Assembly (NCBI RefSeq): GCF_003993795.1 | Contig: NZ_RWKV01000008.1 | Location: 62,001-126,000 of the forward strand | DNA from: Aquabacter cavernae | GTDB lineage: Bacteria > Pseudomonadota > Alphaproteobacteria > Rhizobiales > Xanthobacteraceae | Length of the DNA stretch: 64,000 nt | Direction: 5' to 3' | In this document: positions 42,539 through 50,722 of the stretch, piece after piece | Layout of the letters: each line of letters begins with the position of its first letter | How positions within the stretch are numbered: the first letter of the stretch is position 1 | The notes under the pieces: model-generated | What the model was told of the DNA's origin: nothing | Database searches by the model: none | Seen by the model: only the letters and a program-made list of their open reading frames with translations | Translations under genes and position numbers: made by a program

Positions 42539-44125
42539 ATGGCCCCCCGCGTTCTCATTTCCGACAAGCTGTCCGACGCCGCCGTCCAGATCTTCAAGGA
42601 TCGGGGCATCGAGGTGGATTTCCAGCCCGACCTCGGCAAGGACAAGGACAAGCTGGCCGAGATCATCGGCAATTATGACGGCCTCGCCATCCGTTCCGCG
42701 ACGAAGGTGACGCCGAAGATCCTGGAGAAGGCCACGCGCCTGAAGGTGATCGGCCGCGCCGGCATCGGCGTGGACAATGTGGACATCCCGGCCGCCACCG
42801 CCAAGGGCGTGATCGTGATGAACACGCCGTTCGGCAATTCCATCACCACCGCCGAGCATGCCATCGCCATGATGTTCGCGCTCGCCCGCCAGATCCCCCA
42901 GGCGGATGCCTCCACCCAGGCGGGCAAGTGGGAGAAGAACCGCTTCATGGGCGTGGAGCTGACCGCCAAGACGCTGGGCATCATCGGCTGCGGCAATATC
43001 GGCTCCATCGTCGCCGAGCGGGGCGTTGGCCTGAAGATGAAGGTGATCGCCTATGATCCCTTCCTCTCCCCCGAGCGCGCCATCGATCTCGGCGTCGAGA
43101 AGGTGGATCTGGAAGACCTGCTGGCCCGCGCCGACGTGATCACCCTGCATACCCCGCTCACCGAGAAGACCAAGAACGTCCTCTCCGCCGAGAACCTGGC
43201 GAAGACCAAGAAGGGCGTGCGCATCATCAACTGCGCTCGCGGCGGCCTTGTGGACGAGGGCGCGCTGCGCGCCGCGCTCGACAGCGGCCATGTGGCGGGC
43301 GCGGCCTTCGACGTGTTCATCGTGGAGCCGGCGGAGACCAATCCGCTGTTCGGCCATCCTAACGTGGTCTGCACGCCGCATCTGGGCGCCGCAACCACCG
43401 AGGCGCAGGAGAATGTGGCCCTCCAGGTGGCCGAGCAGATGAGCGACTACCTGCTCTCCGGCGCCATCTCCAATGCGGTGAACTTCCCCTCCATCACCGC
43501 CGAGGAAGCCCCCAAGCTGAAGCCCTTCATTGAGCTGGCCGAGAAGCTGGGCTCCTTCGCGGGCCAGCTCACCGATACCGGCATCAAGACCATCCGCATC
43601 ATCTATGAGGGCGAGGTGGCGAAGCTGAAGGTGAAGGCGCTCACCAGCTCCGCGGTGGCCGGGCTGCTGCGTCCCGCGCTCGCCGACATCAATGTGGTGT
43701 CCGCGCCGAGCGTGGCGAAGGAGCGGGGCATCGTGGTGGAGGAGACCACCCGCGACGCCGAGGGCGATTTCGACAGCCTCGTCACCCTCACCGTGGTGAC
43801 GGAGACCTATGAGCGCTCCGTCTCCGGCACGGTCTTCGCCGATGGCGTGCCGCGCATCGTCAACATCAAGGGCATCAAGGTGGACGCCGAGTTCGCGCCC
43901 TCCATGCTCTATGTGACCAATGAGGACAAGCCGGGCTTCATCGGCCGCTTCGCAAGCCTTCTGGGCGATGGCGGCGTGAATATCGCGACCTTCGCGCTGG
44001 GCCGCGACCGCCAGGGCGGCGATGCCATCGCGCTGGTGGAAGTGGACGGCCCCGTGCCCGGCGAGATCCTGGCCAAGGTGGTGGCCCTGCCGCATGTGAA
44101 GCAGGCCAAGGCCCTCGCCTTCTGA
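42539..44125 (+). CDS. serA: D-3-phosphoglycerate dehydrogenase
   Basis: This 528-aa enzyme oxidises 3-phosphoglycerate with NAD, the first step of serine synthesis. The NAD site is LGIIGCGNIGSIVAERG; the catalytic Arg is in INCARGGLVDEG, the Glu in VEPAETNPLF and the His in TPHLGAATTEA. An intervening domain (about residues 320-455) and a C-terminal ACT domain (MLYVTNEDKPGFIGRFAS) make it the long form. The ATG at 42539 follows CGGAG. A strong terminator follows the gene. With serC upstream it forms the serine pathway locus. Confidence 0.97.
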   Translation: MAPRVLISDKLSDAAVQIFKDRGIEVDFQPDLGKDKDKLAEIIGNYDGLAIRSATKVTPKILEKATRLKVIGRAGIGVDNVDIPAATAKGVIVMNTPFGNSITTAEHAIAMMFALARQIPQADASTQAGKWEKNRFMGVELTAKTLGIIGCGNIGSIVAERGVGLKMKVIAYDPFLSPERAIDLGVEKVDLEDLLARADVITLHTPLTEKTKNVLSAENLAKTKKGVRIINCARGGLVDEGALRAALDSGHVAGAAFDVFIVEPAETNPLFGHPNVVCTPHLGAATTEAQENVALQVAEQMSDYLLSGAISNAVNFPSITAEEAPKLKPFIELAEKLGSFAGQLTDTGIKTIRIIYEGEVAKLKVKALTSSAVAGLLRPALADINVVSAPSVAKERGIVVEETTRDAEGDFDSLVTLTVVTETYERSVSGTVFADGVPRIVNIKGIKVDAEFAPSMLYVTNEDKPGFIGRFASLLGDGGVNIATFALGRDRQGGDAIALVEVDGPVPGEILAKVVALPHVKQAKALAF

Positions 44126-44151
44126 AGCGTGTCGATCCCCATCGATGGAAA

Positions 44152-44178
44152 GGCCGCCGGTGACCCCGGCGGCCTTTT
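44152..44178 (+). terminator. Rho-independent terminator of serA
   Basis: GGCCGCCGG and CCGGCGGCC pair perfectly around TGACC at 44152-44174 and are followed by TTTT. It sits 26 bases after the serA stop. The hairpin also touches the end of the converging EamA gene, so it may serve both directions. Confidence 0.85.
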
Positions 44179-45121
44179 ACATGTCAGGGGTCGTGCTTTT
44201 CGCGCCCGCCGCCTTGGCGCGGGTGGCGGTGAAGATGCCCGCAATCACCAGGGCATAGCCGAATCCGTGGAACCACTCGAAGGTCTCGCCCAGCACCAGG
44301 ATGGCGAGGGCCGAGCCGAAGACCGGCATGAGATGGAAGAAGGGCGCCGCCCGGTTTGCCCCCACCAGTTCCACCCCCCGGTTGAAGCACAGATAGGCCA
44401 CCAGAGCGGGGAAGATGCTCACATAGACGACCACCGCCGCCGTGCGCAGGTCCAGCGGTAGGGGCGCCACCCACTGCCCTTCGATCACGGCGAAAGGCAC
44501 CAGAAGGATCGCTCCCAGCCCCATGATGGTCGCCAGGAAGGATAGCGCCCCCAAGGGGGGGCGAATGCGCAGGATCGCCGCATAGAAGCAATAGATCACC
44601 AGTGCCACGATGATCCAGACATCGCCGATATTGGGCTTGAGGTGCAGCAACACATCCAGATCGCCCCGGCTGATGATGACCAGCACGCCCAGCAGCGAGA
44701 TGACGATACCCACCGTCTGGCCCTTGGAGAGCCGGTCGCGGAACAGCAGGAGGCTCCAGAGCGCGATGAGCAGCGGCGAACTGGACTGCACCAGCAGGCC
44801 ATTGAGGGCCTGCGTGTACTGGAGCCCATAATAGCTCATGGCATTGAAGGAGGCGATGCCCGCCGCCGCCAGCACTGTGAGCAGGGGCAGGTTCCGCAGG
44901 ATGATGGGCCAGTCGGCCCGCAATTGCCGCCAGGCGAAAGGCAGGATGAGCAGCGTCGCCAGCGCCCAGCGCACGCAGGCGAGCGTGATGGGCGGCACGC
45001 TTCCGGCCACATGGCGCCCAAGCACGATGTTTGTGGCCCAGAAGAAGGCGGTGAGGCTCAACAGCAGATAGGGGGCGTCGTACAGGCGCTTGCCCAGGCG
45101 GGCGGGAAGGGAGGGGGGCAT
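44177..45121 (-). CDS. EamA-family (DMT) transporter
   Basis: This 314-aa inner-membrane protein has ten hydrophobic helices in two repeats of five, each an EamA domain. Helices include YLLLSLTAFFWATNIVLG, LPLLTVLAAAGIASFNAM, IVISLLGVLVIIS and AAVVVYVSIFPALVAYL. Such proteins export metabolites such as amino acids or nucleobases, and specificity cannot be read from sequence. The start at 45121 is the first residue that fits the family length (about 300). It converges with serA across a short gap. Confidence 0.88.
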   Translation of the reverse strand: MPPSLPARLGKRLYDAPYLLLSLTAFFWATNIVLGRHVAGSVPPITLACVRWALATLLILPFAWRQLRADWPIILRNLPLLTVLAAAGIASFNAMSYYGLQYTQALNGLLVQSSSPLLIALWSLLLFRDRLSKGQTVGIVISLLGVLVIISRGDLDVLLHLKPNIGDVWIIVALVIYCFYAAILRIRPPLGALSFLATIMGLGAILLVPFAVIEGQWVAPLPLDLRTAAVVVYVSIFPALVAYLCFNRGVELVGANRAAPFFHLMPVFGSALAILVLGETFEWFHGFGYALVIAGIFTATRAKAAGAKSTTPDM

Positions 45122-45229
45122 GATACGAACCGGCGTTTCTCCACCCCCGCCTTTAGACCTTCAACCCGGCTCCCAAAAGAAAAAGTTTTGAACCCAACCT
45201 ATCAGCTTCCCTTATGTATCGGCCGGTGA

Positions 45230-45802
45230 CTACCGGCCGAGCAGGGATTTCAGTGGTCCGTCGTCCAGCAGCATGTACGACGTGGGATTGTCGGGGCAGA
45301 GACCGCCCGCGCATTCGAGCACCGTGGAGACCCCGTTCCCCAGCGCCATGACGAGGCCGGCAATGACGGCCACCAGGGCGACGGCGCTCCAGGCCGCGGG
45401 CGCGGGCTCGAAGGAAAACTGGCGGTCGAACAGCAGCATGGCCGCGCTGCCGAGAATGGCGGCGATGAAGATCAGGGTCGCCCAGGTGTAGAAGTGCAGT
45501 CCCAGCAGCGGCGGCCCGAAGCCTGGATCTCCGGGCGCGATATGCAGCAGCATCTGGCGCACCGAGATGGCGCAGCCCACGGCGGCGGCCAGGATCACCA
45601 GGGCATAATGGCTCGGGCGCGGGCCGAAGCGCACATTGAGCGCCAAGCCCACCGCGACGCCCACGAAGCCCGCGCGTTGCAGCAGGCAGAGCGGGCAGGG
45701 CAGTTCGCCGAACACGAACTGGTCGATGAAGGCAACCGCGAGCACGGCGGAAATGCCGAGCAGGCCGAGCGCGTTGAGGGTGCGGGACAGAGCGGGTGTC
45801 AT
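45230..45802 (-). CDS. dsbB: Disulfide bond formation protein B
   Basis: This 190-aa membrane protein would reoxidise the thiol oxidase DsbA and pass electrons to quinone. Four transmembrane helices are visible. The first periplasmic loop holds the active pair in GELPCPLCLLQRAGF, and a second pair in VLECAGGLCPDNPTSY fits the shuttle cysteines. The length is typical. A small DUF5993 gene lies seven bases upstream on the same strand. A palindrome CGGCCGGT/ACCGGCCG at 45220-45239 overlaps the stop codon. Confidence 0.92.
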   Translation of the reverse strand: MTPALSRTLNALGLLGISAVLAVAFIDQFVFGELPCPLCLLQRAGFVGVAVGLALNVRFGPRPSHYALVILAAAVGCAISVRQMLLHIAPGDPGFGPPLLGLHFYTWATLIFIAAILGSAAMLLFDRQFSFEPAPAAWSAVALVAVIAGLVMALGNGVSTVLECAGGLCPDNPTSYMLLDDGPLKSLLGR

Positions 45803-45809
45803 GGCAGCC

Positions 45810-45965
45810 TCAAAGCGAGATGGCGAGCGGGTCGGTGGCGTGCAGCTTGAACAGCAGCAGCGTGAAGGCCAGCGAGAGCGCGAAGGCGATCACGGCCGCT
45901 CCCCGCTTGCCCGCCAGCACGGCTGCAAATGCCAGGAAGAACCCGAAAAACGGCACGCTCATCAT
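45810..45965 (-). CDS. DUF5993 small membrane protein
   Basis: This 51-aa protein consists of two hydrophobic helices (MSVPFFGFFLAFAAVLAG, then AAVIAFALSLAFTLLLFKLH) and a DPLAISL tail. That matches DUF5993 proteins, which sit just upstream of dsbB in many proteobacteria. It probably acts with DsbB in the membrane, though its function is unknown. The start at 45965 is chosen over a longer frame because only this part is membrane protein. An ATG at 45962 is equally possible. Confidence 0.72.
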   Translation of the reverse strand: MMSVPFFGFFLAFAAVLAGKRGAAVIAFALSLAFTLLLFKLHATDPLAISL

Positions 45966-46070
45966 CGCCCGATGCCCCCCATGATTCGCCCGGTGCCAGC
46001 CTAAGGCCCTTCGCTGACCTCTGAAAGTTGCGGCGCGCCTTGATGGCACGCCGCTGAGGTCGTTCTGAAA

Positions 46071-46397
46071 TTAAGACTGACGCCCGGTGTCGGCCGCAGT
46101 GCCGACTTTGACGATTAAGCCCACGTGCCGGAATTTTTCGAGGAACTCCAACGTGCCGGCCTCGATGGTCTCGGGCGGGGCCTCGTAGCGCTCCGCCAGT
46201 TCGCCGCACAGGGCGCGAATCCGGACAGGGGTGGCAAGCCGTTGCCAGATATATTGGCTGGTATTGGAGAGCCCGTAATAGCGGCCGTCGGCGATGCTCA
46301 GGATGACCGTTTCCCCCGGCAAATCCGCGTCCAGCGCATTGGCGCTGCGCATCACGGTGTCGTCCAGGTCGAACGCGATCCCGCCAATACCCGGCAT
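46071..46397 (-). CDS. PqqD-like RiPP recognition protein, HprK-associated
   Basis: This 108-aa protein resembles PqqD-type peptide chaperones, which bind the leader of a ribosomally made peptide for modification. The core is DADLPGETVILSIADGRYYG, then LSNTSQYIWQRLATPVRIRA and a helix ETIEAGTLEFLEKFRHVGLI. Similar PqqD homologues with an N-terminal LDDTVMRSANALDADLPG occur beside HprK-like kinases and lasso-peptide genes. It is divergent from such a kinase, only 59 bases away. The start at 46397 is chosen because similarity begins there; 46433 is also possible. Confidence 0.75.
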   Translation of the reverse strand: MPGIGGIAFDLDDTVMRSANALDADLPGETVILSIADGRYYGLSNTSQYIWQRLATPVRIRALCGELAERYEAPPETIEAGTLEFLEKFRHVGLIVKVGTAADTGRQS

Positions 46398-46456
46398 AAC
46401 GAAGCCCCCCGGCTCAAACGTGACAGGAGGCATCGCCTTGCCTATCTTCCCCGGCC

Positions 46457-47377
46457 ATGGCGGGGGCACTTCATTATCGGCTATTCGGCTGGCGGCTGTC
46501 GAGCGAGGTTCCGCTCCCGGAACTCTTGCCGTTCCCGCCCGATGATGCACGCGCGGTTGATATCGAGGTTCGCATCGGCCCGGTTCCGCCCCTGGGGCCG
46601 CAGGCGACGATCTTCAGCCCGGCCATCCAGTTCGACGCGGACAGCCTGCGCCTGGAGATACCCGGCGTGTGCCGCTATCGGCTGGACGGGGGCTCTACCC
46701 TCACGCTCGATGCTGAAGGCCCGGTCACCGGGGACGATGTGCGCGTGTTCCTCCTGGGAACCATGTTCTCCGCCTTGTGCATGCGGCGCGGCATGCTGCC
46801 GCTTCACGCCAGCGCGGTGGAGATCGGCGGCCGCGCTTTGCTCATCTCCGGTGCTTCCGGCGCGGGAAAGTCCACGCTTGCGGGGGCGCTGGCAGCGCGG
46901 GGGCATCGCCTGATCAGCGACGACGTGTGTTTGCTGCAGTTCGGCGGCGCGGGGCCGACGCGCATCTGGCCGTCCTTCCCCCGGCTGAAGCTCTGGCAGG
47001 ATTCGGCGATCGAGTTGGGGGTCGAGACCGGCCACTTGCCGCGCGTGCGCGCGCCTTTTGAAAAGTATCAGGTCCCGTCACCGGCGTTTCGGCAGGAGCC
47101 CATCCCACCGGGGCACATGGTGCTCTTGCATCGCACCGAGCTCCCCGCTCACCGCGGTTCGCGGCGGCTGGGGAGCCTGGAGGCGATGGCGCGCGATGAT
47201 ATCGTCCATCGTCACAGATTGGCGCTCGCTCTGGGCCTGCGACAGTTGATGTTTAAGGGACTGGCTGCGTTGATGCGTGAGATACCCGTGACCGAGTGGA
47301 TTCGGGGCGACGATTTTGCCGCTCTACCCGCGCTGGTCTTGGATATGGAGGGCCTCGCAGGCGCCGGCGCGACATGA
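46457..47377 (+). CDS. HprK-like kinase of a putative peptide-tailoring locus
   Basis: This 306-aa protein resembles HPr kinases without the HPr partner system. The P-loop is LLISGASGAGKSTLAGALAA with the preceding LPLHASAVEIGG, and LISDDVCLLQF supplies the acidic residues. The N-terminal part (LHYRLFGWRLSSEVPLPELL) is a separate domain seen in this subfamily. In lasso-peptide clusters such kinases phosphorylate the precursor's C-terminal serine, as established for paeninodin. Here it sits beside a PqqD-like protein and a sulfotransferase, with no visible precursor. Family is good; substrate is inferred. Confidence 0.8.
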   Translation: MAGALHYRLFGWRLSSEVPLPELLPFPPDDARAVDIEVRIGPVPPLGPQATIFSPAIQFDADSLRLEIPGVCRYRLDGGSTLTLDAEGPVTGDDVRVFLLGTMFSALCMRRGMLPLHASAVEIGGRALLISGASGAGKSTLAGALAARGHRLISDDVCLLQFGGAGPTRIWPSFPRLKLWQDSAIELGVETGHLPRVRAPFEKYQVPSPAFRQEPIPPGHMVLLHRTELPAHRGSRRLGSLEAMARDDIVHRHRLALALGLRQLMFKGLAALMREIPVTEWIRGDDFAALPALVLDMEGLAGAGAT

Positions 47378-48207
47378 GCGGCTATTACTGGCTGGCATCT
47401 TATCCGAAGTCGGGCAATACGTGGCTCCGCTTGATGATCCAAGTCTGTCTCTCTGGGGCGGGCATAGATATCAACCGCATTTCTGTCGCCCCGCAAATCG
47501 GCATAAACCGTCGCGTTTTCGATGACGCCATGGGCGTGTCGGCCTCCGATCTGACGCCGGATGAAGTGCTCTTGTGGCGGCCAGCCGTGCTGCGGGCCCG
47601 CGCCGCCAATCTCTCCAAGCCGCTCATCTTGAAAACCCATGAACATCGCTATCCTCTCGCAAATGGGGATTGGCTCCATCCGCCTGAGTGTTCGCTTGGT
47701 GCCGTCTATGTGGTTCGCGATCCGCGGGACGTGGCGATCTCCCTCGCGCGCCATCTCAGGATGACGATCGATCGCAGCATTGAGATCATGGCCAGTGCGG
47801 ACATGAGAATAGCCGTTGCGCCCCACCGGTTGAATATCAGCCTGGTGGATTGCTGGGGCAGCTGGAGCGCGAACGTGGGGAGTTGGCTCGCGCCAGGGAC
47901 GTTTCCGGTCTCGGTGGTTCGCTTCGAAGATCTGCGGGCCGACCCGGCGCGGGAACTGGCGCGCGTCCTCCCCAACCTTGCGCTATCCGCGGATGCCGCA
48001 ACCATAGCTGCGGCCGTGGAGGCGACGGCGATCGGAAAGTTGCGCGCGCAGGAGAGCGTCGAAGGGTTCCGGGAATGGAAGGGGGACGGCACCTTCTTCG
48101 GTTCCGGAGAAGCAGGGGGCTGGCGCAGAAAATTAAGCGCGGAGCAGGCGAGGCGTATCGTTGCGGACCATGGCGACGTGATGAAACGCCTGCATTATCT
48201 GGACTGA
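47374..48207 (+). CDS. Sulfotransferase
   Basis: This 277-aa enzyme would transfer sulfate from PAPS to an acceptor. The 5'-phosphosulfate loop is YWLASYPKSGNTWLRLMI and the 3'-phosphate motif is AVYVVRDPRDVAISLARHL. The remaining helices are typical, and FPVSVVRFEDLRADPARELA is the usual third conserved region. No signal or membrane segment is present. The start overlaps the kinase stop by an ATGA, so the two are translationally coupled. Acceptors in this subfamily vary widely; a modified peptide is the contextual guess. Confidence 0.86.
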   Translation: MSGYYWLASYPKSGNTWLRLMIQVCLSGAGIDINRISVAPQIGINRRVFDDAMGVSASDLTPDEVLLWRPAVLRARAANLSKPLILKTHEHRYPLANGDWLHPPECSLGAVYVVRDPRDVAISLARHLRMTIDRSIEIMASADMRIAVAPHRLNISLVDCWGSWSANVGSWLAPGTFPVSVVRFEDLRADPARELARVLPNLALSADAATIAAAVEATAIGKLRAQESVEGFREWKGDGTFFGSGEAGGWRRKLSAEQARRIVADHGDVMKRLHYLD

Positions 48208-48452
48208 CGCGGCCGGCGCAGCGCCTCGTCCAAGCCTTGATGGCACTCTTGGGTACGTTATCTCTCCGTGTCGATTTCCGGATCTTTCTGTCGATCTTTT
48301 CCGGATGAGGGCAATCCTCGCCGGTCCTCGCCGGACAGGGATGCGAGTTCGCCGTCCCTGTTCCAAGCCTCTATCCGCGACCGATAAGGGTGGGGTGCGC
48401 GTTAACTGGTGCAACATGACAATGTTTATGACACCTAAATAGGTGCTATTCA

Positions 48453-48647
48453 GTGCCGTACGATGATCAAATGCTGGCGAGCGATTTGCGGGCTCTCCTG
48501 AAGGCGCGGAAGCGCTCCGCCTGGTCTGTTAGTCAGGCTATTGAGCTTCCGTATCGTTCGCTTCAAAATTATTTGTCTGGCGAAGTCCGAATGCCGACAA
48601 CTTTTCTTTTCAAGATTATCGAATATTTTGGTTCATCTTTCCAATAA
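48453..48647 (+). CDS. Small XRE-like helix-turn-helix protein
   Basis: This 64-aa protein is little more than a helix-turn-helix domain: LRALLKARKRSAWSVSQAIE, LPYRSLQNYLSGEVRMPTTF, then a final helix ending IIEYFGSSFQ. It is clearly AT-rich compared with its neighbours. The start is a GTG at 48453, with an ATG at 48471 as an alternative; neither has a strong ribosome site. It stands alone in a low-GC patch, which hints at recent transfer. It probably regulates a nearby promoter, perhaps its own. Confidence 0.6.
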   Translation: MPYDDQMLASDLRALLKARKRSAWSVSQAIELPYRSLQNYLSGEVRMPTTFLFKIIEYFGSSFQ

Positions 48648-48805
48648 ATTAAGGTCGGAAATCGCCTTTTGGGGCATGCAGCTATTTATGATGCCGTTTG
48701 GGGTGTGTTTGGAATCTCTTTGAAAGAAATAGATTTAAGAAAATTAGGAGGCCGAAATTATTTTTGTCAGAACGGCCGACACCTACAGAGGCCGAAGATC
48801 ATGCG

Positions 48806-48967
48806 ATGTGTGTGAAAAACGGTGGTGAATTAGCTGTGCGTCTTAGTGAAGCGTACGATCGCGTATCGCGCGAGCCGCGTTTTGGGGGAGCTCGGCCAAC
48901 TATAGAAGACCTTCGGGAGCCACACCGCCGCCGAGCGTCTACGGATGGCGCCGAGCCCGAAAAATAG
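48806..48967 (+). CDS. Doubtful 53-aa frame in AT-rich patch
   Basis: This short frame begins MCVKNGGELAVRLSEAYDRV and ends basic and acidic (HRRRASTDGAEPEK). There is no clear ribosome site and no family match. The frame extends upstream to 48698 but those residues look random. Codon use resembles the local AT-rich patch less than a genuine gene would. I list it for completeness. The rest of 48648-49228 shows no gene. Confidence 0.2.
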   Translation: MCVKNGGELAVRLSEAYDRVSREPRFGGARPTIEDLREPHRRRASTDGAEPEK

Positions 48968-49228
48968 GTTGGCCAACAACCCGCGCCGCAGGTTGAGCGC
49001 GCTTTCAGCGTTGGCGAAAAAGTTCTTTTCAATCAATGGCTTTCATATCTATCTGTCGTTTGTCGGTTTGGACGTTTGCCAGGCTGTTTATTGAGGAATA
49101 GCGCCTTTCCTTCAACTTCAAGGGTTTGCGGCCGAAAGAGCGACAAATAGCTCTGGCAAGCGGACCCCTCAAAAACGACAAAAAGCGAAAACCCTTCCAT
49201 TTCGCCGAAAGATAGGGAGGGAGCTTGA

Positions 49229-49243
49229 GAACATATTGCGAAC
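49229..49243. promoter_or_regulatory. LexA (SOS) box of recA
   Basis: GAAC-ATATTGC-GAAC at 49229-49243 is a perfect GAAC-N7-GAAC, the reverse complement of the alphaproteobacterial LexA box GTTC-N7-GTTC. It lies 65 bases before the recA start. A third GAAC begins at 49247. Induction of recA by DNA damage is expected. Confidence 0.9.
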
Positions 49244-49307
49244 CTAGAACAAATGAAGTACAAAATCTCCATTGGAAAAGCCCTTGCGCTTAGAAGGCGG
49301 CACGGTG

Positions 49308-50393
49308 ATGACTCAGGCCACACTCCGACTCGTCGAAGGTTCCTCAATGGATAAGACGAAGGCACTCGATGCCGCGCTGTCTCAGATCGAGCGGCATTTT
49401 GGCAAAGGCTCGATTATGCGGCTCGGCAAGGGCGGCAAGGCTATGGAGGTGGAGAGCATCCCCTCCGGGTCGCTCGGCCTGGACATCGCACTCGGCATCG
49501 GCGGCTTGCCGCGCGGGCGCGTCGTCGAGATTTTCGGCCCCGAATCGTCCGGCAAGACGACGCTCGCGCTTCATGTGGCCGCGGAAGCGCAAAAGCGCGG
49601 CGGTACGTGCGCCTTCATTGATGCCGAGCACGCGCTGGATCCGATCTATGCCCGCAAGCTCGGGGTCAATCTGGACGATCTGCTCATCTCCCAGCCCGAT
49701 GCGGGTGAGCAGGCGCTGGAGATTGCCGACACGCTGGTGCGTTCCGGCGCCATCGACGTGCTGGTCGTGGATTCGGTGGCGGCCCTCACGCCCCGGGCAG
49801 AGCTGGACGGCGAGATGGGCGAAAGCCAGCCGGGCCTGCAGGCGCGGCTCATGAGCCAGGCGCTGCGCAAGCTCACCGGCTCAATCTCCAAGTCCAACAC
49901 CATGGTCATCTTCATCAACCAGATCCGGATGAAGATCGGCGTCATGTACGGCTCGCCGGAGACCACGACGGGCGGCAATGCGCTGAAATTCTACGCCTCC
50001 GTTCGCCTGGATATTCGCCGGATCGGCGCCATCAAGGAGCGCGACGAGGTGGTGGGCAACCAGACCCGCGTGAAGGTGGTGAAGAACAAGCTCGCCCCGC
50101 CCTTCAAGCAGGTGGAGTTCGATATCATGTACGGCGAGGGCGTCTCCAAGACCGGAGAGCTTCTCGATCTCGGCGTACGAGCGGGCATTGTGGAAAAGTC
50201 CGGCGCCTGGTTCTCCTATGACAGCCAGCGGCTGGGCCAGGGGCGTGAAAACGCCAAGACCTTCCTGAAGCAGAACGCGGAAGTGGCCGATCGCATTGAG
50301 GCGGCGATCCGTCAGAATGCGGGCCTCATCGCCGATCAGATTCTGGCGGGTGCGCCGGTGGACGGTGAGGAGGGCGAGCCGCCGGAAGCCTGA
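49308..50393 (+). CDS. recA: Recombinase A
   Basis: This 361-aa protein forms the nucleoprotein filament for homologous recombination and triggers LexA self-cleavage. The Walker A is [14 protein letters not shown], the Walker B region is [18 protein letters not shown], the DNA loops are [19 protein letters not shown] and [20 protein letters not shown], and the C-terminus is acidic ([10 protein letters not shown]). The start at 49308 fits known alphaproteobacterial proteins; an upstream frame to 49272 is not conserved. A LexA box precedes it, and alaS follows, the usual order in this group. Confidence 0.98.
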   Translation: MTQATLRLVEGSSMDKTKALDAALSQIERHFGKGSIMRLGKGGKAMEVESIPSGSLGLDIALGIGGLPRGRVVEIFGPESSGKTTLALHVAAEAQKRGGTCAFIDAEHALDPIYARKLGVNLDDLLISQPDAGEQALEIADTLVRSGAIDVLVVDSVAALTPRAELDGEMGESQPGLQARLMSQALRKLTGSISKSNTMVIFINQIRMKIGVMYGSPETTTGGNALKFYASVRLDIRRIGAIKERDEVVGNQTRVKVVKNKLAPPFKQVEFDIMYGEGVSKTGELLDLGVRAGIVEKSGAWFSYDSQRLGQGRENAKTFLKQNAEVADRIEAAIRQNAGLIADQILAGAPVDGEEGEPPEA

Positions 50394-50722
50394 GGCTGTT
50401 GCCCGGATTGGCCAGGATGAGACAGTCTGGGCCTTTCCGAGGGGCTCTGTCCGGATGTTGTCCCGGCTCGGTGGATGGAAGCGCGGCTTGTACGCCCTGA
50501 TTGATGGTTTCAAGGCGGCTGGAGAATGCCCCTGTGGCGGCCATAAGGGGGGCGTCGTGGGGGGACAGGTTCCGCTTTTCTGGACAAGCGGAAACGTCAT
50601 CGCTAAAGGGACAAATTCCCCGTCCCGGCCTTGTGTCCCCTTAAATTGGGCGATGCGCGGATCGGGCGGCCGGCGGCGCGTTGCGCGCCGGGCGGCGGTC
50701 GAGACGTAATGGTGGTCAGCAG
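50394..50722. other. Intergenic stretch between recA and alaS
   Basis: These 329 bases show no supported gene. A GC-rich stretch and a weak GGTGG before the alaS ATG are visible. A promoter for alaS probably lies here, but I see no clear element. Confidence 0.4.
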
